Assembly (NCBI RefSeq): GCF_016918565.1
Contig: NZ_JAFFQD010000003.1
Coordinates: forward strand, 116,437-180,436
Length of the DNA: 64,000 bases
Reading direction: 5' to 3'
Origin: Desulfogranum marinum
GTDB taxonomy: Bacteria; Desulfobacterota; Desulfobulbia; Desulfobulbales; Desulfobulbaceae
The translations under genes were made by a program, and so were the position numbers. Of this stretch, positions 9,317 through 19,491 are shown in pieces (within the stretch, counting starts at the first letter, position 1; each line of letters starts with the position of its first letter). A model generated the notes under the pieces. That model worked only from the letters and a program-made list of their open reading frames with translations. It was not told the origin of the DNA and made no database searches.

Positions 9317-9634
9317 ATGGCCAAGGAACAATCCAACCTTCAAGGTGAGATTCTCGCAGAAGATAAGAAGCAGCTGCAAGAACCACCACTTTTTAAAGTT
9401 TTGCTGCACAACGACGACTACACTACCATGGATTTTGTGGTGATGATTCTTGAAACGATTTTTAACAAGGACAGCACCGAAGCCACTAAAATCATGCTTG
9501 ATGTACACCACCAGGGAATGGGCATTGCGGGTATATATACCCGTGAAATAGGGGAAACAAAAATATCCCAGGTGCATCACTTGGCCCAAAAAAATCAATT
9601 CCCATTGAAATGTTCTCTTGAAAAAGACTGTTAA
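9317..9634 (+). CDS. clpS: ClpS adaptor of ClpAP protease
   Basis: ClpS delivers N-end-rule substrates to ClpA. The 105-residue protein has an unstructured N-terminal arm (about 1-25) followed by the ClpS core, with FKVLLHNDDYTTMDFVVMIL carrying the conserved N-D-D-Y/T-x-M-x-F-V substrate pocket. DVHHQGMGIAGIYTREIGET corresponds to the family block with the H-x-x-G-x-G-x-x-G pattern. clpA follows 72 bases downstream, the usual arrangement. The 190-base region upstream has no gene and probably contains the promoter. Confidence 0.93.
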   Translation: MAKEQSNLQGEILAEDKKQLQEPPLFKVLLHNDDYTTMDFVVMILETIFNKDSTEATKIMLDVHHQGMGIAGIYTREIGETKISQVHHLAQKNQFPLKCSLEKDC

Positions 9635-9706
9635 CACCACCAGAGGACACCGGACCATTCTTAGGCAAAAGAATGTACGTCCAGTCTCTGTATAAGGATC
9701 AATACT

Positions 9707-11974
<2,268 letters not shown>

Positions 11975-11984
11975 CATCCGTATC

Positions 11985-12017
11985 AATCACCGGAAGTATT
12001 ACCCGCTTCCGGTGATT
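11985..12017 (+). terminator. Hairpin after clpA
   Basis: A perfect 12-bp stem (AATCACCGGAAG / CTTCCGGTGATT) with a 9-base loop starts 11 bases after the clpA stop. It lacks a clear T tract, so termination is inferred from position. Confidence 0.5.
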
Positions 12018-12077
12018 CTCCCTCCTTAAGCCCCACCCTCCCGAGTACAATTTTTTATACTTTTATAGGCTGTCGCA

Positions 12078-12106
12078 TTGACTTTCTTCGGTTATAACGA
12101 TACTAT
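12078..12106 (+). promoter_or_regulatory. Predicted sigma-70 promoter of the DUF3373 gene
   Basis: TTGACT at 12078-12083 and TACTAT at 12101-12106 are separated by 17 bp. The start codon lies about 80 bp downstream. Confidence 0.45.
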
Positions 12107-12184
12107 CGGTATTAAAATATACATAGTGTTCTGTAATTCCGTATAGTTTCAGAAAATTAAGGGAAGAAGAAGGGAGGAGGAAAG

Positions 12185-13777
12185 ATGGTAAAAAAAATGT
12201 CCATGCTTGCTTTGGCTGGTTTGCTGGCTTTGCCGGCAACTACCTTTGCCGGTGCAGGCAAAACACCCCAAGATCTGGAAAGCAAGATCGAAGAACTTGC
12301 TAGACAGCTTGATGCTTTGAAAGCCCAGTTGGCCGAACAAAGTGAGGCAATGACCGAATACAGTGATAAAGTTAACGACATGGATGACCTGCTGGAGGAA
12401 AAATCAGAGTCCTGGGACTTGGCAGCTCGTTTTACCTTTTACGGCGACTTCCGTGCCCGCGGCGATTTTTACAGTGCAAGCAACGTCTTTGATGCCGGCA
12501 CTCCTCTGCTTATGACCGGCATGGCAAACGGGCAACCCACCTTTGCCACCCAGGCCATGGGAGATCAAGAAAACGATACCATCCTCACCAACCGCTTTCG
12601 CCTCAACATGCGGGTTAAAGCGACTGAAAACGTTGAGTTCAAAGGTCGTCTTGCCATGTACAAGGCGTGGGGTATGCAGTCAACCCCGGATAACCTGGCA
12701 GGTGGTTTTCCGATCTTTGACGGCAATGTCACCCGTACCCCCAACGACAGCGCTCTTTATGTAGACCGTGCCTTCGTCAATTGGAACAACATCGGCGGTT
12801 TGCCTATGTGGTTCTCCATTGGTCGGCGTCCTACCACTGATGGTCCCCCCGCACATTTACGTATGGGTAATGATACTAGAATGGCCACCCCAAGCGCCTA
12901 TTTTGATTACCCCTTTGACGGCCTCACCCTTGGGTACGCATGGGACTGGAATGCAGAAGCCATGGGTACCAGCCGGTTACGCTTCTGTTATGGCCGTGGG
13001 TTCGAAAACGGTCTCCAATATGATCAAGACACCAACCCATATCCGCTTGACGACACCGATTTCGGCGGCTTCAGCTGGGATGTCATGAAGCAGGGGTCAA
13101 GATTCCTCAATCTGCAATTCTTCGGCATCTACAACTTGTTCAACTATCCTAATTTCCAAAGCGACCTTGTTCGCCTGGGAGCAAGCCAACCACAAGAAGA
13201 CGGCGGCTTTGGCGCCCAGAAAGATCTCGGCCAAATGTACCACACCACGGGTATATTCATGGACAAGGTTAACAACTTCAACTACTTCCTTGCTGGTGGA
13301 TGGAGCCATACCGATCCAAACGGCAACGGCATGTTCAATGATTATTTCGGCATGAGCAGTGGCCAAACCGGGCTCAATACCGATTCAGAAGATGGTTATT
13401 CCGTCTACGCCGGCATCCGGTATGACTTTGAAGACCTTGGTCTCAAGCTTGGCGCTGAATACAACTACGGCTCTCAATACTGGGTTGCCTTCACTCCTGG
13501 TCATGACGAACTCTACATGTCTAAGCTGGCCACCCGCGGTAATGCCTACGAATTGTACATGATCTACGACCTGCCTACCGGCGAAGCTATTTCCAAATAT
13601 GCCAAGACGTTTATCCGTCTGGGCTGGCAGTACTATGATTACAACTACTCAGGCGGATTTGACTGGAATGTCAAACCTTACGACCTTGACGATGACAAAG
13701 ATGCGCTGCAAGCACTTGGACTCAACCCTGTAGAAAGCGCGCACCAAGTATACCTCACCTTTGAGGCTTATTTCTAG
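12185..13777 (+). CDS. DUF3373 outer-membrane protein, porin-like
   Basis: A 530-residue exported protein. It has a signal peptide (MSMLALAGLLALPATTFAGA), a short coiled coil (about residues 30-75, DLESKIEELARQLDALKAQ), and then a long beta-rich region with alternating aromatic/polar strands (for example FRLNMRVKATENVEFKGRL and VYAGIRYDFEDLGLKLGAEY). It ends in a C-terminal phenylalanine (LTFEAYF), the signature of outer-membrane beta-barrels. The coiled coil resembles that of trimeric or SLH-less porins and may be periplasmic. Family members are common in sulfate and sulfur reducers. Transported solute unknown. Flanked by its own promoter and terminator, so monocistronic. Confidence 0.8.
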   Translation: MVKKMSMLALAGLLALPATTFAGAGKTPQDLESKIEELARQLDALKAQLAEQSEAMTEYSDKVNDMDDLLEEKSESWDLAARFTFYGDFRARGDFYSASNVFDAGTPLLMTGMANGQPTFATQAMGDQENDTILTNRFRLNMRVKATENVEFKGRLAMYKAWGMQSTPDNLAGGFPIFDGNVTRTPNDSALYVDRAFVNWNNIGGLPMWFSIGRRPTTDGPPAHLRMGNDTRMATPSAYFDYPFDGLTLGYAWDWNAEAMGTSRLRFCYGRGFENGLQYDQDTNPYPLDDTDFGGFSWDVMKQGSRFLNLQFFGIYNLFNYPNFQSDLVRLGASQPQEDGGFGAQKDLGQMYHTTGIFMDKVNNFNYFLAGGWSHTDPNGNGMFNDYFGMSSGQTGLNTDSEDGYSVYAGIRYDFEDLGLKLGAEYNYGSQYWVAFTPGHDELYMSKLATRGNAYELYMIYDLPTGEAISKYAKTFIRLGWQYYDYNYSGGFDWNVKPYDLDDDKDALQALGLNPVESAHQVYLTFEAYF

Positions 13778-13808
13778 TATCTGGCCTGCAGCATAAACAC
13801 TTCTAACC

Positions 13809-13838
13809 GGGAAAGCCTTCACAGGCTTTCCCTTTTTT
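13809..13838 (+). terminator. Rho-independent terminator of the DUF3373 gene
   Basis: Perfect 10-bp stem GGGAAAGCCT / AGGCTTTCCC with a TCAC loop and six T. Confidence 0.9.
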
Positions 13839-13850
13839 CATTATACGAAC

Positions 13851-14618
13851 GTGATTACATCCCATCCAGGACTCACTTATTGCACAAGCAGTAATCTACC
13901 TATCCCCCACGGCATGTTTTGCCGGCATGGCGGCGTCGGTTCAGGACCTTTCAACTCGCTGAACCTCAGCTACTCTGTTGGCGACAGCGAGGAAGCAGTA
14001 AAGGCCAACCGCAATATTCTCCGTCAACGCCTCCGGATTGAGCACCTCTGTTCGGCCCATCAGATCCATTCAGATGTGGTTGCAGTCATCCGTTCAAAAA
14101 ATAATCTAAAGGAAATTGAAGGCGCTGACGCTTTAATAACCAGTATGAAGGGAATCGGCTTGCTCATCCAGCAAGCAGACTGTCAGGCGGTTCTGCTTTA
14201 TGATCCACAGCAACAGGCCATTGGTGCTATCCATTGCGGTTGGAAAGGAAGTGTCATCAATATTATAGCCACAACCGTAGCCCAAATGCAGAAAGAATTT
14301 GCAGTAGCTCCACACGATTTACGTGCTGTTATCAGCCCTTCGCTTGGTCCATGCTGTGCAGAATTTCAAAACTATCGCCAGGAGCTGCCAACGTGGATGC
14401 ACGCTTACCAGGTACGTAGAAACTATTTTGATTTTTGGGCTATAACCAGACAACAACTCAGACAAGCAGGGATAAAGAACACCAACATTGAGACGACAGA
14501 AGTATGCACCAAATGCAATGACCGTTTTTTTTCCTACAGAAGAAGCACAGCAAAGGGAAAAAAATATACAGGTCGCAATGGCTCAGTCATCAGCCTGCCG
14601 CAAACAGACCACGATTAG
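13851..14618 (+). CDS. pgeF: Peptidoglycan editing factor PgeF / YfiH-type laccase-domain protein
   Basis: A 255-residue protein of the YfiH (Cu-oxidase_4) family; members act as purine nucleoside phosphorylases/adenosine deaminases or correct peptidoglycan stem peptides. The family metal ligands are visible: H in AHQIHSDVV, C in QQADCQAVLLYD and H in GAIHCGWKGS. The C-terminal CTKCNDRFFSYRR is also conserved. The GTG start at 13851 gives the family N-terminus ending in HGMFCRHGGVGSGPFNSLNL, but no clear ribosome binding site precedes it. The gene ends 13 bases before the convergent EEP gene. Confidence 0.88.
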   Translation: MITSHPGLTYCTSSNLPIPHGMFCRHGGVGSGPFNSLNLSYSVGDSEEAVKANRNILRQRLRIEHLCSAHQIHSDVVAVIRSKNNLKEIEGADALITSMKGIGLLIQQADCQAVLLYDPQQQAIGAIHCGWKGSVINIIATTVAQMQKEFAVAPHDLRAVISPSLGPCCAEFQNYRQELPTWMHAYQVRRNYFDFWAITRQQLRQAGIKNTNIETTEVCTKCNDRFFSYRRSTAKGKKYTGRNGSVISLPQTDHD

Positions 14619-14631
14619 GCAAAACGAAAAA

Positions 14632-15405
14632 TTATAAAAATTCGAAATCACAAATCAATGGAGCATGGTCTGAAAAAGTGACCAAAGGAATCTGGAAATT
14701 GACCACCCTCAATTCAGGACTGTGAAGGATAAAATCAAGCTCCATTTTAGGGCTACGACTGGGGAAGGATGGTATTTTTTTCGGATTGGCACTCACCAGG
14801 CCGGTGGCGCCGAGAAAAAGGTCAAGTTCTCGCTTTCCCCAAAGCACATTAAAATCACCCGCCAAAATCACAGGCCGATCAACTTCTCGAATAAGCCGAT
14901 ACAGCCGCTCCAGCTGGTATTGTCGCTTGCGAAATGTCAGTGACAAATGAACAAGAAAGACCGTAACCCTTTCCATACATGCCTGAATAATAAGCCTCTT
15001 GACCCCTTCCTCAAAATAATGAAAACGGTGACTGATTATTTCGTCATGCGCCAAAATAGCATTACCCTGCGTTCTCAACAAAGGCATCCGTTTCGCTACT
15101 GAACCAAAGGCATACTTGGTTTCAATAACATGATAGAGCTTGAGTTGATCTGCTATTTTTTTGGCCTGACACTGTTGCTCAGTTCGAAAAGAGCCGCCGT
15201 CCACCTCTACCAGCCCAAGGATATCCGGCTGCACGCTCTTAATAAAGGATACGATTTTGGCCAGTTGGCTTCCGGAACGCTTCAAATACCCGGCATAGGG
15301 GAATGGTAGATGAAAGCGGGTACCGTTTCCAGCTGCATAGCGAATGTTGTACAGCAAAAATCGTAATGCCCGTTCATCTTTTGGGGTAACAATCGTCTTA
15401 GCCAC
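14632..15405 (-). CDS. Endonuclease/exonuclease/phosphatase (EEP) family protein
   Basis: A 257-residue metal-dependent hydrolase of the DNase I-like fold. Motifs: LRFLLYNIRYAAGNG near the N-terminus (the conserved Asn), GLVEVDGG (metal-binding Glu), VFLVHLSL (catalytic His), VILAGDFNVLWG (Asp/Asn pair), LDFILHSPEL and the C-terminal SDHAPLICDFEF with the catalytic Asp-His. The substrate (phosphodiester, phosphoinositide-like or nucleic acid) cannot be deduced. Its start overlaps the end of pcnB by 8 bases, so the two genes are coupled, which fits a role in RNA metabolism, but that is only context. Confidence 0.8.
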   Translation of the reverse strand: MAKTIVTPKDERALRFLLYNIRYAAGNGTRFHLPFPYAGYLKRSGSQLAKIVSFIKSVQPDILGLVEVDGGSFRTEQQCQAKKIADQLKLYHVIETKYAFGSVAKRMPLLRTQGNAILAHDEIISHRFHYFEEGVKRLIIQACMERVTVFLVHLSLTFRKRQYQLERLYRLIREVDRPVILAGDFNVLWGKRELDLFLGATGLVSANPKKIPSFPSRSPKMELDFILHSPELRVVNFQIPLVTFSDHAPLICDFEFL

Positions 15406-16777
15406 GATTCCTCAGTCCAAACACGCCTTGTTTTTTACTGCTAAAAGCAGGATTAACCCCCCGTCTACCCGGTTTTTTACTCCGAGTCCCATTTTCAGGC
15501 GGCATAACAACAGCTTCCTGCTGATGTTGCTCTTGGAAAAAGCAGTGCGGCTCGACCTCACTCTTGCCTAAGGATTCGCGGTAAATCGCATAAAAACGGG
15601 TACAGTCACGATAATAACTCTTCCGTTTTAACCATTTAGGTATTTTCCCTCCATTCTCCAACTGATGGAAGGTCGGTAGATTGACCAACAGGATCGCCAG
15701 GGCATCCTTTGCCATCCGCTTAACATTAAACTGTTCCCCTAAATAACTATCAAGATCCGCACGAATTTTGCGATTCAAGACATGATACCCTTTACCACGC
15801 AGCTGTACTTCCAGGAGATTGAAACGCCGGATTGCCCAAGGCAGAAGCAAAGCTGCAAACAGCATATATTCAGGAATTACAACTTGCCTTTTTTGTTTAC
15901 GCAAACCATACAGCCTATCCACCACGCTTAACAGGCTATACAGTTCGTGTATTATATTCTGTCGTTCGTTACTCTTGAAACAATTCGTATACAATGGAAA
16001 GAGTATGTTCCAGATGTTATTTTCGATACAAAGCTGTGCCCATTTTTGGCTTGTCCCAGACTGCAGGTCCTTCAAAATTTCATCCCGAACACGTGATGCA
16101 GGGCAAAGCAAAAGTTTATCTGCATGCACTCCAATGGCCTCTCGGGTTGGGGAATCTATCGTAAATCCTTTTCTGGCGGCATGGCGGATTGCCCGCATTA
16201 TACGCACGGGGTCACGCGTAAATCGACGATGAGGATCGCCGACCATACGGACCACCCCGGTATTTAGATCGTTGACGCCACCAATGTAGTCAATAATTGT
16301 ATTGGTCTCTATTTCGTAAAACAGAGCATTGATGGTGAGGTCTCTGCGGAAGGCGTCTTCCTCCAGAGTGCCAAAGGTATTATTATGGGGCAGAACCTGT
16401 TGAGGGCCGTTAAGATCATGTTCGCTCTGTGACCGCAATGTCGAGACTTCGATAATCTTATTGCCTCGAAAAAAGACCTGAACTAATCGAAAACGTCTGC
16501 CGATTGTGCGGCTGTTACGAAAAAGTTTACGCAACTGCCCAGGACGAGCGTCAGTTGAAATATCAAAATCCTTGGGATTCTCACCAAGATAAAGATCGCG
16601 CACCCCTCCACCGACAAGATACCCTTTAAAACCGGCATCACGCAGCCGGTAAAGCACTTTCAAGGCTTCGATGTCCAGCTGCGATTCTCGAATGGGGTGT
16701 TCAGATTCGGGGATAATCAACGGTTCGCACCGCTGATATCCCCGGCCAAGAGCTGCAATTGATGAATCCGTATCCAT
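15398..16777 (-). CDS. pcnB: Poly(A) polymerase I / CCA-adding-type nucleotidyltransferase
   Basis: Adds adenosines to RNA 3' ends, marking transcripts for decay. The 459-residue protein has the class II nucleotidyltransferase core GYLVGGGVRDLYLGENPKDF (G-G-x-V-R-D followed by the D-x-D metal ligands in DFDIST), then RFRLVQVFF, FRRDLTINALFY and the RNA-binding segment RDPVRIMRAIRHAARKGF. The C-terminal 200 residues form the helical neck and a basic tail (SKKPGRRGVNPAF), as in PcnB rather than a short CCA enzyme. A CCA-adding role cannot be fully excluded from sequence alone. Confidence 0.85.
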   Translation of the reverse strand: MDTDSSIAALGRGYQRCEPLIIPESEHPIRESQLDIEALKVLYRLRDAGFKGYLVGGGVRDLYLGENPKDFDISTDARPGQLRKLFRNSRTIGRRFRLVQVFFRGNKIIEVSTLRSQSEHDLNGPQQVLPHNNTFGTLEEDAFRRDLTINALFYEIETNTIIDYIGGVNDLNTGVVRMVGDPHRRFTRDPVRIMRAIRHAARKGFTIDSPTREAIGVHADKLLLCPASRVRDEILKDLQSGTSQKWAQLCIENNIWNILFPLYTNCFKSNERQNIIHELYSLLSVVDRLYGLRKQKRQVVIPEYMLFAALLLPWAIRRFNLLEVQLRGKGYHVLNRKIRADLDSYLGEQFNVKRMAKDALAILLVNLPTFHQLENGGKIPKWLKRKSYYRDCTRFYAIYRESLGKSEVEPHCFFQEQHQQEAVVMPPENGTRSKKPGRRGVNPAFSSKKQGVFGLRNRG

Positions 16778-16810
16778 ACACTCACTACAAATGGTTTATA
16801 CCAGGCTTCT

Positions 16811-17803
16811 TCACGCTGCCCCGGGTTCGGATGTTTTTGCTGTTTCCTTGTAGACTGATTCGGCAGCCTTGACAAAACGATCAAAAATTTCACGCACCGG
16901 CAAAATCTCATTCATTTTATAGGTATTTGCCCCTGAAAAGAATAATCCATTATCAAGATCGCCATCGCATGCAGCCGTTAATCTGTCGTTAATACAATAC
17001 TTATAACTGCATTTTTTCAGGCATTTAAACCTGCATTTATCCACCGAAACATCACCGCCTTTTTCCATTTTTTCAATAAATGGAGTTTTCACCGCTCGTC
17101 CGGTCATCCCCACCGGGGATGGCACTAAAACGATATCATCCTTCTGGGCTTTCAAGAAGGCATCTTTGAACTCCTGAGAAACCGAGCATTCCTCACTAAG
17201 GACAAAACGGGAAGCAATCTGGATACCATCAGCACCATAGTCATCCATCATCTCAGCCATCTCAAAACCGTTTGTAATGCCTCCAGCGGCTATCAGCGGA
17301 ACCTTGGAAACGGCCTTTCGAATTGCCGGGAACATGTCCCTCAATTTTTTATCCGTGCCGAGATGCCCACCGGCTTCAGTGGCTTCTGCAATGATGGCAG
17401 CAGCTCCAAGCTTTTCAGCCAGCTTTGCAAAATTGGGGGAAGAAACGATTGATACAATCGGTATATTATGTTTTTTTCCTATCTTAAAGATATCCCTTGA
17501 AAATCCAGCACCAGTAACAATCATGTCAGCACCGGCTTCTATGGACCCCATGACCAGTTCATAAAAGTCCTTCATCGCATACATAATGTTCACGGCGATT
17601 ATGCCCTGGGTGGCGTCTTTGGCTTTACGAATATCCGCCTTTAATTCTTCGACAGGGATCGCAGATCCCCCTATTGTACCTATCCCGCCGCACTCGGCAA
17701 CAGGCACTGCCAGAGCGGAGGTTGAAACACGAACTGACATTCCACCCTGAATGATAGGTACCTTGGCTATAAATGAGCCTATTTTTAATTCTGGCAATTT
17801 CAT
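16811..17803 (-). CDS. Nitronate monooxygenase / FabK-like FMN protein
   Basis: A TIM-barrel flavoprotein of the 2-nitropropane dioxygenase family. Blocks visible: VPIIQGGMSVRVSTSALA, GIGTIGGSA, ADMIVTGAGFSRDI, AEATEAGGHLG (FMN phosphate loop and the usual active-site His), VPLIAAGGITNG and ADGIQIASRFVLSEEC. The C-terminus has an unusual cysteine-rich segment (KCRFKCLKKCSYKYC) which might bind a metal or cluster. I chose ATG 17803 over the GTG at 17857 because AAGAG precedes it and the family normally begins near MKLPELKIG. Nitronate oxidation versus enoyl-ACP reduction cannot be separated by sight. Confidence 0.8.
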   Translation of the reverse strand: MKLPELKIGSFIAKVPIIQGGMSVRVSTSALAVPVAECGGIGTIGGSAIPVEELKADIRKAKDATQGIIAVNIMYAMKDFYELVMGSIEAGADMIVTGAGFSRDIFKIGKKHNIPIVSIVSSPNFAKLAEKLGAAAIIAEATEAGGHLGTDKKLRDMFPAIRKAVSKVPLIAAGGITNGFEMAEMMDDYGADGIQIASRFVLSEECSVSQEFKDAFLKAQKDDIVLVPSPVGMTGRAVKTPFIEKMEKGGDVSVDKCRFKCLKKCSYKYCINDRLTAACDGDLDNGLFFSGANTYKMNEILPVREIFDRFVKAAESVYKETAKTSEPGAA

Positions 17804-18011
17804 GCAAATCTCTTGGGTTAGAGGGCTAATATATTTACAGTCGCCGAAACGATGCACACTTCACGCTGCCTCGGCAATTTGCGGTAAAGCCTTAATACAA
17901 CAGTAACCACTATCCAGTGCCTGACCTTGTAATATTGCCTTTTCAACGACCATATAATCTAAATACCAATCTACTATTATAGTCTTTTTACCAGAAATGC
18001 GCCACACTGAC

Positions 18012-18041
18012 TTGACTTTTCATTCATTTTGCAGTTAGATT
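18012..18041 (+). promoter_or_regulatory. Predicted promoter of hisS
   Basis: TTGACT at 18012-18017, then TAGATT at 18036-18041 with an 18-bp spacer, about 80 bp before the TTG start codon. Confidence 0.35.
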
Positions 18042-18118
18042 TTTGTCTTTTTTTATTAAAATCAAGTATCGTCGATGTGCATAATGCATATTTTCTGCAG
18101 TCACAATGGAGCACCTCT

Positions 18119-19384
18119 TTGAAAATTCAGGCTATAAACGGATTTAAAGACATTCTGCCGGACAGCGCCCTCCTCTGGCAGCAAATTGAACAACGGGCCA
18201 GAGATATTTTTCAACGATTCGGTATGCGGGAAATCAGAGTACCGATCATGGAAAAAACCGATTTGTTTGTCCGCTCCATCGGTGAGGCGACAGATGTGGT
18301 TGAAAAGGAGATGTATACCTTTACTGAGAAGTCGATAACCATGCGTCCGGAAGCAACTGCTTCCATCATGCGGGCTTTTATAGAAAACGGTATGCATGTG
18401 CAACAACCTGTTCAGCGGTTATTCACCATTGGCCCAATGTTTCGCCATGAACGTCCACAAAAAGGCCGTCAACGCCAATTCCACCAGCTTGATGCAGAAA
18501 TCATCGGTGCCCAGGAACCGCAAGTTGACGCGGAATTGATTGCCATGGGCCAAATGTTACTCGATGAACTTGGCATAAACACCAGCCTGGAGATCAACTC
18601 ACTGGGCTGCCCTGCATGCCGGCCCCCTTTTCGCACAAAACTCGTCAACTATCTGGAGCTGCATCAAGACGCACTGTGCGATGATTGCAAGCGCAGAACT
18701 ACTACCAATCCGCTCAGAGTACTGGATTGCAAAAAATCTACTTGCAAAGCTATTGCCAAAGACGCCCCGTCCATACTTGACAGTCTCTGCGAAAACTGCA
18801 GCGACCACTTTTCCCTAGTCCGACAAGCACTGCAGGACCTTGGCATATCGTTCACGATCAACCGTTTCATGGTACGCGGACTGGATTACTACACCCAGAC
18901 TACTTTTGAATTTCTGACAAGTGATCTGGGAGCACAGGCAGCTGTCGGCGCTGGGGGACGATACGACGGACTAATAGAACAACTCGGTGGCCCGGCCTTG
19001 CCAGGCATTGGATTTGCCATGGGCATCGAACGTATTGTGCTGTTGATGGAACAAAAAAACAACGGCACCTCTCTTACCCAAAATACAGATTGCTTCATCG
19101 CAGCACTAGGCCAAGAGGCTAACAAGCCATGCAGCCAGCTGACCCACCAACTCAGACTGCGGGGAATAAATGCAGCCATGGATTACAGCGGCCGTAGTCT
19201 TAAGGCACAAATGAAACAGGCTAACCGCGTCCACGCTCGCTTTGTACTGATTGTCGGCGAAAACGAACTGAAGCAAGAGGAGGCTGTTCTCCGTGACATG
19301 AAAACTCAGAAACAGCAGGTCTTTTCCCTTGCCGGATCTGTCAGCGAGCAAGGCGAACGGTTAGCACCCGTGCTGCGCGCTTAA
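18119..19384 (+). CDS. hisS: Histidine--tRNA ligase
   Basis: A class II aminoacyl-tRNA synthetase that charges tRNA-His. From the TTG at 18119 it is 421 residues, the normal size. The open frame extends 30 codons further upstream, but that part is unlike the family, while GGAG lies 7 bases before the TTG and family homology starts at KIQAINGFKDILPD. Class II motif 1 is in MREIRVPIME, motif 2 is FRHERPQKGRQRQFHQ, HisA motif is VRGLDYYTQTTFEF, and motif 3 is GIGFAMGIERI. The C-terminal anticodon-binding domain is complete. Confidence 0.95.
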   Translation: MKIQAINGFKDILPDSALLWQQIEQRARDIFQRFGMREIRVPIMEKTDLFVRSIGEATDVVEKEMYTFTEKSITMRPEATASIMRAFIENGMHVQQPVQRLFTIGPMFRHERPQKGRQRQFHQLDAEIIGAQEPQVDAELIAMGQMLLDELGINTSLEINSLGCPACRPPFRTKLVNYLELHQDALCDDCKRRTTTNPLRVLDCKKSTCKAIAKDAPSILDSLCENCSDHFSLVRQALQDLGISFTINRFMVRGLDYYTQTTFEFLTSDLGAQAAVGAGGRYDGLIEQLGGPALPGIGFAMGIERIVLLMEQKNNGTSLTQNTDCFIAALGQEANKPCSQLTHQLRLRGINAAMDYSGRSLKAQMKQANRVHARFVLIVGENELKQEEAVLRDMKTQKQQVFSLAGSVSEQGERLAPVLRA

Positions 19385-19448
19385 CCTCAACACAATATTT
19401 TCAACCCTGCTGACCTTTCATCAAAACAGACAGCTTGAGTTGCAACGC

Positions 19449-19479
19449 GCCGTATCGGGCTTAGCCCGGCGGCCTTTTT
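19449..19479 (+). terminator. Intrinsic terminator or attenuator between hisS and aspS
   Basis: A two-part stem (GCCG, CGGGC / GCCCG, CGGC) is followed by CCTTTTT and sits only 12 bases before the aspS start codon, touching its ribosome binding site (CTGGAG). A promoter cannot fit between, so aspS transcription must pass through it. Confidence 0.6.
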
Positions 19480-19491
19480 CTGGAGAAAACT

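Noticed and set aside
18029..18118. N-terminal 30-residue extension of hisS
   Set aside because: The ribosome binding site and family homology both point to TTG 18119; the extension overlaps the predicted promoter.
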